Source: Streptomyces caniferus (GTDB taxonomy: Bacteria; Actinomycetota; Actinomycetes; Streptomycetales; Streptomycetaceae). From it: a stretch of 64,000 nt of DNA. Position numbers and translations under genes: made by a program. This document shows positions 1 to 7,067 of the stretch, piece by piece. The stretch spans positions 1,488,001 to 1,552,000 of the forward strand of contig NZ_BLIN01000002.1 in NCBI RefSeq assembly GCF_009811555.1, read 5' to 3'. Position 1 is the stretch's first letter. Each line of letters starts with the position of its first letter. The notes under the pieces are model-generated. The model saw only the letters and a list, made by a program, of their open reading frames with translations. It ran no database searches and had not been told where the DNA came from.

Positions 1-2
1 CC

Positions 3-638
3 AGAGGCGGCGCGGCCACAGCAGGTGTGGCCGCCGTCGGCCTTTTGCTGGCCGGATGCAATCCGGGAGGCGAGGGCGTGCGCAGCGAGGGGTCGGCCGG
101 CACCACCCCCGTGCCCAAGGGCGCGGTGCACACCACCCCCAGCCCGTCGCCGACCGCCGCCTACAAGAAGGTCGACGCCGTCAAGCTGCTCAAGCACGCC
201 CCGAAGGTCGGCCCGGACGTGAAGAGGTCGCTGGCCAAGCCGTGCGCCGCGGACGAGTACCCGGTCGACGTGACCTATGCGTCGCTCACCGGCGGCAAGG
301 TCCCCGATGTGATCGTCAACGTCATGACCTGCGCGGACTCCATCGGCATCGGCGCCTATGTCTTCCGCAGGCACGAGGGCTCCCCGGATGGGTATGACAC
401 CGTGTACCTCGACGAACAGCCGTCGGTCTACGCCGGGGTGAGCAAGGGGGACCTCGAGGTCTCCAAGCAGACCTACGCCGCGGGCGACAAGGTGTGCTGC
501 CCCTCCGGTGAGGACGTGACGACGTACCACTGGGCGGACGGCCGCTTCAGCCGGCGTGGCCGCCCGTATCACACCGACTACAGCAAGACCACCGCCGACG
601 GCGCCACGCCGGACGACGGTACGGGAACGGAGGGTTGA
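3..638 (+). CDS. cseA: CseA-like lipoprotein, 5' end outside window
   Basis: Partial gene: the frame is open to the window edge, so the start codon lies upstream. The first visible residues form the end of a lipoprotein signal peptide with a lipobox ending LLLAGC, followed by a Gly/Ser/Thr/Pro-rich linker and a roughly 130-residue extracytoplasmic domain with several cysteines. The stop lies 9 nt before cseB. In Streptomyces the sigE-cseA-cseB-cseC operon handles cell-envelope stress, and CseA is a lipoprotein that dampens sigE expression. The name rests on this position plus the lipoprotein features; the mature domain gives no independent function. sigE would be just outside the window. Confidence 0.75.
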   Translation, partial: RGGAATAGVAAVGLLLAGCNPGGEGVRSEGSAGTTPVPKGAVHTTPSPSPTAAYKKVDAVKLLKHAPKVGPDVKRSLAKPCAADEYPVDVTYASLTGGKVPDVIVNVMTCADSIGIGAYVFRRHEGSPDGYDTVYLDEQPSVYAGVSKGDLEVSKQTYAAGDKVCCPSGEDVTTYHWADGRFSRRGRPYHTDYSKTTADGATPDDGTGTEG

Positions 639-647
639 GACAACCGC

Positions 648-1358
648 ATGGCCGAGACCCATGTGCTCTTCGTCGAGGACGACGACGTCATCCGCGAGGC
701 CACCCAGCTCGCACTGGAACGGGACGGCTTCGTGGTCACCGCGATGCCGGACGGGCTCGCGGGCCTGGAGGCGTTCCGTGCCGACCGTCCCGATATCGCG
801 CTGCTCGATGTGATGGTGCCGGGGCTCGACGGGGTCAGCCTGTGCCGGCGGATCCGCGACGAGTCGACCGTTCCCGTGATCATGCTGTCGGCACGCGCCG
901 ACTCGATCGATGTGGTGCTCGGCCTGGAGGCCGGCGCGGACGACTACGTCACGAAGCCGTTCGACGGCGCGGTGCTGGTCGCCCGGATCCGCGCGGTGCT
1001 GCGCCGCTTCGGCCACGCCAGCGGTCCGGGCCGGGCCGGCGGCGCGTCGGCGGAGCAGGCCGACGCCGCCGAGGCGGTGCTGCGCTTCGGTGATCTGGAG
1101 GTCGACACCGAGGGCATGGAGGTCCGCAAGGGCGGCGAGAACGTCGCGCTGACGCCGACCGAGATGCGGCTGCTGCTGGAGTTCTCCCACGCACCGGGTA
1201 CCGTCCTTTCGCGCGACCGGCTGCTGGAGCGGGTCTGGGACTACGGCTGGGGTGGCGACACCCGGGTGGTGGACGTCCACGTCCAGCGGTTGCGCGGGAA
1301 GATCGGCCAGGACCGGATCGAGACGGTCCGCGGCTTCGGATACAAGCTGAGAGGCTGA
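648..1358 (+). CDS. cseB: OmpR/PhoB-type response regulator CseB
   Basis: A 236-residue two-domain regulator. The receiver domain (about 1-120) has the acidic EDD patch near residue 10, the phospho-acceptor Asp in ALLDVMVPGLDG and the Lys in DDYVTKPF. After a Gly/Ala-rich linker the OmpR winged helix (about 145-236) carries ALTPTEMRLL and ends VRGFGYKLRG. It sits between a lipoprotein gene and a sensor kinase gene, with short gaps on both sides, so it is read as CseB, which activates the sigE promoter when CseC senses cell-wall damage. The regulatory role comes from the known family, not from this sequence. Confidence 0.88.
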   Translation: MAETHVLFVEDDDVIREATQLALERDGFVVTAMPDGLAGLEAFRADRPDIALLDVMVPGLDGVSLCRRIRDESTVPVIMLSARADSIDVVLGLEAGADDYVTKPFDGAVLVARIRAVLRRFGHASGPGRAGGASAEQADAAEAVLRFGDLEVDTEGMEVRKGGENVALTPTEMRLLLEFSHAPGTVLSRDRLLERVWDYGWGGDTRVVDVHVQRLRGKIGQDRIETVRGFGYKLRG

Positions 1359-1366
1359 CACCTCCG

Positions 1367-2671
1367 GTGGTCAGGCTGGCCCTGCGGACGGGGCTGAGAT
1401 GGAAGCTCAGCGCCGCGATCGCGCTCGTCGGAGCGCTGGTCGCGATCGCGCTGAGCCTTGTCGTGCACAACGCCGCCCGCCATTCCATGCTCGACAACAG
1501 CCGGGATGTGCAGATCGAGCGGCTCAACTTCACGCAGAAGATCTTCCTCTCCACCAACCGGCTGCAGTTCGACGCGAAGATCGACGACCCGGCGCTGCCG
1601 GAGGCGCTGCGCGACGAGGTCGCCAAGAACAAGCGCGCCACCTACCTCCAGGACACCGGGCAGACCGCTCCCGAGGTGTGGGCGGCCACGCCGCTCAGCA
1701 ACAACCGGGTGCTGTCCATGCACGACCGTTTCCCCGACCGCTTCGCCGTACTCGACGACCTCGACCAGGCGTTGGTCATCGGCTCGACCGCGGTGGTGGT
1801 CGGCGGCTGTGCGCTGGGGGTGCTGGTCGGCGGGCGGCTCTCCAAGCGGCTGCGCAAGGCGGCCGCGGCGGCCGGCAAACTCGCCGACGGCGACACCGCG
1901 GTCCGGATCCGCGACGAGGTCGGCAGCGGGCGGGTGCGCGACGAGACCGACGATCTGGCCTTCGCCGTGGACGCCATGTCGGACGCCCTCCAGGAGCGCA
2001 TCGAGGCCGAGCGGCGGGTCACCGCCGATATCGCACACGAGCTGCGCACCCCGGTCACCGGCCTGCTGACCGCCGCCGAACTGCTGCCGCCCGGCCGCCC
2101 CTCCGAACTCGTCCGCGACCGTGCGCAGGCGCTGCGCACCCTCGTCGAGGACGTGCTGGAAGTGGCCCGGCTCGACGGCCATGCGGAGCGCGCCGAACTG
2201 CAGGACGTCGCGCTCGGCGAGTTCGTGACCCGGCGGGTGCGCGCCCTCGACCCGGACATCACCATCGACGTCGTACGGGACGCCGAGGTCACCACCGACC
2301 CGCGCCGCCTGGAGCGCATCCTCGGCAATCTGATCGCCAACGCCGCCCGGCACGGCAAGCCGCCGATCGAGGTCACGGTCGAGGGGCGGGTGCTGCGGGT
2401 CCGCGATCACGGCACGGGCTTCCCCGAGGCGCTGCTGCGCGAGGGCCCCAGCCGCTTCCGCACCGGCAGCAGCGACCGGGCCGGCCGCGGCCACGGCCTG
2501 GGCCTGACCATCGCGGCCGGCCAGGCCCGCGTACTGGGCGCCCGCCTCACGTTCCGCAACGCGGACGAACTCACCGACGGCTCCACGGGCGCCGTCTCGA
2601 TCCTCTGGCTACCGGAGAACGCCCCCACGAGCACCGGCAGCTTTCCGGTCATCCACTTGCCCGAGCGGTAG
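1367..2671 (+). CDS. cseC: Sensor histidine kinase CseC
   Basis: A 434-residue membrane histidine kinase beginning at GTG, 8 nt after cseB. TM1 is at about 12-32 and TM2 at about 142-163, with an extracytoplasmic sensor loop of about 110 residues between them. A HAMP-like segment follows, then the H-box in ADIAHELRTPVTG, the N-box LGNLIANAARHG, and G-boxes DHGTGFPEA and GRGHGLGL. It is the partner of the adjacent regulator for envelope stress; the sensed signal is not evident. Copy A of the hairpin repeat begins within about 10 nt of the stop and probably ends the transcript. Confidence 0.87.
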   Translation: MVRLALRTGLRWKLSAAIALVGALVAIALSLVVHNAARHSMLDNSRDVQIERLNFTQKIFLSTNRLQFDAKIDDPALPEALRDEVAKNKRATYLQDTGQTAPEVWAATPLSNNRVLSMHDRFPDRFAVLDDLDQALVIGSTAVVVGGCALGVLVGGRLSKRLRKAAAAAGKLADGDTAVRIRDEVGSGRVRDETDDLAFAVDAMSDALQERIEAERRVTADIAHELRTPVTGLLTAAELLPPGRPSELVRDRAQALRTLVEDVLEVARLDGHAERAELQDVALGEFVTRRVRALDPDITIDVVRDAEVTTDPRRLERILGNLIANAARHGKPPIEVTVEGRVLRVRDHGTGFPEALLREGPSRFRTGSSDRAGRGHGLGLTIAAGQARVLGARLTFRNADELTDGSTGAVSILWLPENAPTSTGSFPVIHLPER

Positions 2672-2678
2672 TTCTCTC

Positions 2679-2920
2679 CACGTTTTCGGCTTTGCCGCCG
2701 TGGTTCCGGCTTCCCACGTTTTCGGCTTTCCCGCCGTGGGGGTTCTCGCCGTTTGTCGCCCGCTGACGCGGTGCGCCCGTCGTTGCGCCTGCGGCGGGCG
2801 GGGCCGCTGCGCGGGGCTGTCGGGTGCGGTGACGGGTCGGAGCGGGTGGGGGTGTCCGGACTGCTTCGCTTTACGTCCGGACACCCCCACCCGCTCCGAC
2901 CCGTCCCCTCCCGTGGGTGG
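2679..2920 (+). repeat. Intergenic hairpin repeat, copy A
   Basis: First of three copies of one element. It starts with CCACGTTTTCGGCTTT-type sequence ending CGCCGTGG (seen twice), passes a GCGCCTGCGGCGGGC block, then forms a perfect 30-bp inverted repeat (2831-2860 with 2876-2905) around the 15-nt loop CTGCTTCGCTTTACG, and ends at CCTCCCGTGGG. It follows cseC and faces copy B across about 110 bp, between two convergent genes. A role as a strong transcription terminator is inferred from position. No coding potential is convincing here. Confidence 0.85.
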
Positions 2921-3030
2921 GAGGGGGAAACGTCGGTGGGGATGCAGGTCGGTGGTCCGGTGCGCCTTGTCGGTCGAAAGCAGTGCACTGGTTACGAGTG
3001 GCCGGCCCCCACTCACCCGTCAGTTACTCC

Positions 3031-3252
3031 ACCCACGGGAGGGGACGGGCCGGAGGGGCCTGGTGTGTGGACGTAAAGCGCAGCAGTCCACACACCAGGC
3101 CCCGCAGGTCCGTCACCGCACCCACAGCCCCGCGCAGCGGACCTGGCCCGCCGCAGGCGCCACGGCGAGAAACCACCACGGCGGGACAGCCGACAACGTG
3201 GGAAGCAAAGCCAGTCGCAACCACAACGGCGCGAGAGACAAAAACGTGGGAA
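3031..3252 (-). repeat. Intergenic hairpin repeat, copy B (inverted)
   Basis: Reverse-strand copy of the element that follows cseC. Stem arms 3042-3071 and 3087-3116 match at 26 of 30 positions, and the minus-strand loop is CTGCTGCGCTTTACG, one base different from copy A. The stem sequence itself differs strongly from copy A. It begins just after the stop of the exporter gene on its own strand, so each of the two convergent genes runs straight into its own copy. Confidence 0.83.
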
Positions 3253-3257
3253 GGAAA

Positions 3258-4898
3258 TCAGACCGCCTCGGCGACCGGCACCCGATCCACCGCGTTCGAG
3301 CCCTCCGGGCTCTCGGCCGGCTTCGACGGGCCCCCGCGGAGCGGTACCTCCTTGAGGAACCAGGCGGCCGCGAAGCCGATGACGCTGATCGCCGCGCCCC
3401 ACAGGAAGACGTGGTGCGTGCCGGAGGCAACCGCGTGGTCGTACGCGTCCTTGACCATCGGCGGCAGCTTGGCGAGCCCCTTCGGGTCCATCTGGGCTCC
3501 GCCGCCGGTCAGCTTCTCGCCGGCCTTGCCGATGCGCTCGGTCATCGTGGACTGCACCTGGTGGGTGAAGATCGCGCCGAAGATCGCGACGCCGAAGGAG
3601 CCGCCGATCGTACGGAAGAGGGTGGCGGAGGACGAGCCGACGCCCATGTCCTTCATCTCGACGCTGTTCTGCGCGATCAGCATCGTGGTCTGCATCAGGA
3701 AGCCCATGCCGGCGCCGAGCACCGCCATGTAGGCGCCCGAGGTGAAGCGGGTGGTGTCGGTGTCCATGGTGGACAGCAGGGCCAGGCCGACGGTGAGCAG
3801 CCCGCCGCCGGCGACCACGAAGAACTTGTACTTGCCGGTCTTGGTGGTCACCCGGCCCGCGATCATCGAGACCACCAGCATGCCGCCCATCATCGGCAGG
3901 AGCAGGAGTCCGGAGTTGGTGGCCGAGGCGCCCTGGACGGTCTGCTGGAACAGCGGCAGGAACGTCATCGACCCGAACATCACGAAGCCGACGAGGAAGC
4001 CGACGAGCGTGACCAGGGAGAAGTTGCGGTTGCGGAAGATGTGCAGCGGCAGCACCGGCTCGCTGACCTTGCGCTCCACGACCAGGAAGAGGGCGAGCGC
4101 GAGCACGCCGAGGACGCCGAGGCCGATGATCTGGCCGGACAGCCAGTCGTACTCGGTGCCGCCCCAGGTGGTGATCAGCACCAGGGAGGTGATGCCGAGG
4201 GTGAGCAGCGCGGCGCCGACGTAGTCGATGCGGGTCTGCGAGCGCTTCTTCGGCAGGTGCAGCACCGCGGTGACCATGGCCAGTGCGATCACGCCGAGCG
4301 GCAGGTTGATGTAGAAGGTCCAGCGCCAGCCGAGGTGGTCGGTGATGGTGCCGCCGACGAGCGGGCCGCCGACCATCGCGATGGCCATGACGCCGGCCAT
4401 CATGCCCTGGTACTTGCCGCGCTCCCGCGGCGGAATCAGATCGCCGATGATCGCCATGACGCCGACCATCAGACCGCCGGCGCCCAGGCCCTGGACGGCG
4501 CGGAAGCCGATCAGCTGCCCCATGTCCTGTGCCATGCCGGACAGCGCGGAGCCGATCAGGAAGAGCACGATGGAGGACAGGAAGACGCCCTTGCGTCCGT
4601 ACATGTCGCCGAGCTTGCCCCAGATCGGTGTCGAGGCCGCGGTGGCGAGGGTGTAGGCGGTGACGACCCAGGACAGGTGGTCCATTCCGCCCAGTTCACC
4701 GACGATCGTCGGCATCGCGGTGCCGACGATCATGTTGTCCAGCATCGCGAGCAACATCGCGATCATCAGTGCGAAGAGCACCACCCGTACGCCGGCCGGC
4801 TGCTTGGCCGTCTCCGGGTCCGGTGCCGCGTCCGGTCGCCCGGTGCTCGATATCCGTCCGTCCCCCGTCGGGGTCGCATGCTGCGACTTCCCCATCAC
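3258..4898 (-). CDS. DHA2-family MFS drug exporter (14 TM)
   Basis: A 546-residue major-facilitator protein of the EmrB/QacA (DHA2) type. After a hydrophilic 35-residue N-terminus come about 14 hydrophobic segments, with motif A (GKLGDMYGRKGV) after TM2 and the antiporter motif C region (GPLVGGTITDHLGWRW). The family exports hydrophobic drugs by proton antiport; the substrate cannot be read. It is divergent from a TetR gene across 138 bp containing a 23-bp inverted repeat, so it is probably repressed by that regulator. Two consecutive ATG codons open the frame; either could be used. Confidence 0.88.
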   Translation of the reverse strand: MMGKSQHATPTGDGRISSTGRPDAAPDPETAKQPAGVRVVLFALMIAMLLAMLDNMIVGTAMPTIVGELGGMDHLSWVVTAYTLATAASTPIWGKLGDMYGRKGVFLSSIVLFLIGSALSGMAQDMGQLIGFRAVQGLGAGGLMVGVMAIIGDLIPPRERGKYQGMMAGVMAIAMVGGPLVGGTITDHLGWRWTFYINLPLGVIALAMVTAVLHLPKKRSQTRIDYVGAALLTLGITSLVLITTWGGTEYDWLSGQIIGLGVLGVLALALFLVVERKVSEPVLPLHIFRNRNFSLVTLVGFLVGFVMFGSMTFLPLFQQTVQGASATNSGLLLLPMMGGMLVVSMIAGRVTTKTGKYKFFVVAGGGLLTVGLALLSTMDTDTTRFTSGAYMAVLGAGMGFLMQTTMLIAQNSVEMKDMGVGSSSATLFRTIGGSFGVAIFGAIFTHQVQSTMTERIGKAGEKLTGGGAQMDPKGLAKLPPMVKDAYDHAVASGTHHVFLWGAAISVIGFAAAWFLKEVPLRGGPSKPAESPEGSNAVDRVPVAEAV

Positions 4899-4906
4899 TC
4901 TCTCCT

Positions 4907-4978
4907 ACTTACTTGCCGCCCGGCTAGTTCAGTACAGTACGGAAGGTAAGCGGCCAACTAGCCGGGCGTCAAGTAAGT
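4907..4978. promoter_or_regulatory. Inverted-repeat operator between exporter and tetR
   Basis: Arms 4907-4929 and 4956-4978 are 23 nt each and match at 22 positions as an inverted repeat (ACTTACTTG...CTAGTT and its complement), separated by 26 nt. The whole exporter/tetR promoter region lies inside or between the arms. This is the usual layout for a TetR repressor controlling itself and a divergent efflux gene. Assignment to this TetR is inferred from position. Confidence 0.75.
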
Positions 4979-5036
4979 TTCTCGGGTGCCCGGCTGGGCA
5001 GCCCTCTGACCAGGACCGACAACGCGGGAGAGCACC

Positions 5037-5648
5037 ATGAGCACACAGGCGCGCAGGGGAAACACCCGCCAGCGCATCCAGGACGTCGCTCTGGAGCTGT
5101 TCTCCGAGCAGGGCTACGACAAGACCTCACTGCGTGAGATCGCGGAGCGGCTCGAGGTCACCAAGGCGGCGCTCTACTACCACTTCAAGACCAAGGAAGA
5201 CATCGTCATCAGCCTGTTCCAGGACCTGAGCAGGCCGATCGACGAGCTGATCGCCTGGGCCGAGGAGCAGCCGCGCACCCTGGAGACCAAGACGGAGCTG
5301 ATCCGCCGCTACAGCGAGTCGCTGCGCTCGGCCGAGCCCCTCTTCCGGTTCATGCAGGAGAACCAGGCGGAGGTGCGTGCCCTGAGCATCGGCGAGACGT
5401 TCAAATCGCGGATGCTGACGCTCTTCGGGCTCCTCATGGAGCCCGACTCGGAGCTGACGGATCAGGTGCGCTGCATCACGGCGCTGTTCTCCATGCATGC
5501 GGGCATGTTCGCGATGCAGAGCGTGAAGGGCGACCCCGAGGAGAAGCGCAAGGCCATCCTCGAGGTCGCCACAGAACTGGTCACGGCGGCAAACCCGCCG
5601 CACCGCCGGCCAGCCCGGCCGGACTCAGCTCAGACGGCGTCGCCGTGA
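5037..5648 (+). CDS. TetR-family repressor of the divergent exporter
   Basis: A 203-residue TetR regulator. The N-terminal HTH (about 11-57) reads RQRIQDVALELFSEQGYDKT and includes the hallmark ALYYHFKTKEDI recognition helix. The C-terminal ligand-binding half is helical and without obvious relatives. The ATG is preceded by GGGAGAGCACC. It probably represses the exporter and itself through the large inverted repeat upstream, with the exporter's drug as inducer. Its last 19 nt overlap the end of the convergent M23 gene, an unusually tight convergent junction with no terminator space. Confidence 0.88.
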   Translation: MSTQARRGNTRQRIQDVALELFSEQGYDKTSLREIAERLEVTKAALYYHFKTKEDIVISLFQDLSRPIDELIAWAEEQPRTLETKTELIRRYSESLRSAEPLFRFMQENQAEVRALSIGETFKSRMLTLFGLLMEPDSELTDQVRCITALFSMHAGMFAMQSVKGDPEEKRKAILEVATELVTAANPPHRRPARPDSAQTASP

Positions 5649-6301
5649 GCCCGCAGGAATCCGGTCGGCTCGATGCCCGTCCCGTAGTTGGGACCGGTGC
5701 GGACCTCGAAGTGCAGGTGGGGACCGGTGGAGTTACCGGTGCTGCCCGACAGGCCGATCTGCTGGCCGGCACCGACCTGCTGGCCGACCCGGGTCTGTAT
5801 CTGTGACAGGTGCGCGTACTGGGTGTACGTGCCGTTGTCGTGCTGGATCACGATGGCGTTGCCGTAGGCCGGGCCGTCGCCGCCACCCCAGGGACCGGCC
5901 TTGACGACGGTGCCCTTGTGGACGGCCTTGACCGGGGTGCCGGTCGGCACGACGAAGTCCTGACCACTGTGCTTGTGCGACCAGTGGCTGCCGGCGATGC
6001 CGAAGGGCTCGCCCAGCGTGTACTTGTCGACGGGCTTGAGCCACGCGTCGGCCTTGTTGACCGCGTCCTGCTTCGCCTTGACGGCGGCGGCCTTCGCGGT
6101 GGCCGCGGACTTCGCCTGCGCGTCGGCCTGTGCGGTCACGGCCGAACCGACACCCGAGGTGAGGTTCTGCAGGCCCGTGTCCGCGGCGGTGGCGAGACCG
6201 GCACCCAGGGCGGCGGTAACGCCGACACCGGCGGCGACAACGGCGACGCGATTGTGCAGAGAGAACTTCTTGGAATTGCGGAGAGCGGTGAACTTCGACA
6301 T
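5630..6301 (-). CDS. Secreted M23-family metallopeptidase
   Basis: A 223-residue exported peptidase. An N-terminal basic stretch and hydrophobic segment ending GLATAAD form a signal peptide; an Ala/Lys/Gln-rich helical linker (about 45-95) leads to a LytM/M23 domain (about 105-215) with zinc motifs HSGQD and HLHFE. M23 enzymes cut peptidoglycan cross-bridges, and several actinobacterial ones act in growth and septation. The start ATG has GGAGGAAACCCGC upstream. The leader of about 120 nt contains GGGTTACC and GGGTAACC motifs. The 3' end overlaps tetR by 19 nt. Confidence 0.88.
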   Translation of the reverse strand: MSKFTALRNSKKFSLHNRVAVVAAGVGVTAALGAGLATAADTGLQNLTSGVGSAVTAQADAQAKSAATAKAAAVKAKQDAVNKADAWLKPVDKYTLGEPFGIAGSHWSHKHSGQDFVVPTGTPVKAVHKGTVVKAGPWGGGDGPAYGNAIVIQHDNGTYTQYAHLSQIQTRVGQQVGAGQQIGLSGSTGNSTGPHLHFEVRTGPNYGTGIEPTGFLRAHGDAV

Positions 6302-7067
6302 GCGGGTTTCCTCCAGTGAATTGATTGGTTACCCGGCTGCGGACCGGGATCGCCATACCTTGGTAACCCGCCTTCGCCGTCCCGCCAAGGCGCCTTTCTA
6401 CTAACCAGACCCGTACCAGGAGCCGAGTGAGCGAGGCCCTTGCGCGCCCTCCAAGACACCGCACGAAACCCCCGAATTCGGACATCTCGCACCCCCTCGT
6501 GCGCCCCTTGCGCATCACTTGAACAGGCATTTTCGCCATATGGCGCTGGGGCGGCGCCCGCCCCGCCCCAGTCGCCCCCCGCAACCCCCTCGCCCCGGGC
6601 CTCAAATCCCCGCGCGTCGGCCGACCGCTCCCCCTAATGCTTTTAGTAGGCCTCAAATCGGCTGTGCGCCATGTCACCGATAAACAAGATCCAACCCCTG
6701 TTCGGACCCCTTACGGGTGCCTGATTCACCCCCCGGGCCTTTGTGACGCGGGCAACTCGAAGGCCGTGCGACACCGGCCGTCCGGCCTTTGCGGACCGGA
6801 TTACCGGCCTTTGTGACCTGAGTTACCCGGCCTTTGTGGTGTGGATTACTCGGCATTTGTGGCCTGGGTTACCCCGTCTTTGTGGCCTGGGTTACCCGCA
6901 TCCCCCAAATGTCCAATTTGAGGGGTAATGGGGAGCCGATTTCCCTGACCGCCGCCACACACCCACGCCACCTGCGCGCGAACCTGGCCGATCCCCGCAC
7001 GCCGCCCCGTCGGCCGCTCTAGCCTGGCCCGACGGCAGCACCGGCCACGGGGGAGGGCGACCGCACG
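6302..7067. other. Gene-free region with leader and repeat array
   Basis: 766 bp with no convincing gene. The first 120 nt are the minus-strand leader of the M23 peptidase, with GGTTACC/GGTAACC motifs. Around 6630-6690 the DNA is relatively AT-rich (CTAATGCTTTTAGTAGG). A 23-bp tandem array occupies 6782-6895. The last 150 nt lead into the first NACHT gene, which has GGGGGAGGG about 10 nt before its ATG. Promoters for both flanking genes must lie here, but no clear -35/-10 pair was identified. Confidence 0.6.
6782..6895 (+). repeat. 23-bp tandem repeat array, five units
   Basis: Five consecutive units of 22-23 bp starting at 6782, 6805, 6827, 6850 and 6873, with the consensus CGGCCTTTGTGG followed by CCTGGRTTAC. 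A more degenerate unit lies upstream near 6735. The period is not a multiple of three, so the array is not coding. Each unit ends in a GRTTAC motif, related to the GGTTACC motifs in the M23 leader, which suggests spaced binding sites; this is inference. Confidence 0.8.

Noticed and set aside
2700..4949. 749-residue open frame opposite the MFS exporter
   Set aside because: It is the antisense shadow of the exporter gene and the hairpin repeats; composition is His/Arg/Glu-rich with no domain.
6302..6430. c-di-AMP (ydaO) riboswitch before the M23 gene
   Set aside because: Expected from gene type, but the conserved core motifs of that riboswitch were not found by eye.
6782..6895. CRISPR array
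   Set aside because: The 23-bp units are directly adjacent, without unique spacers, and no cas genes are present.
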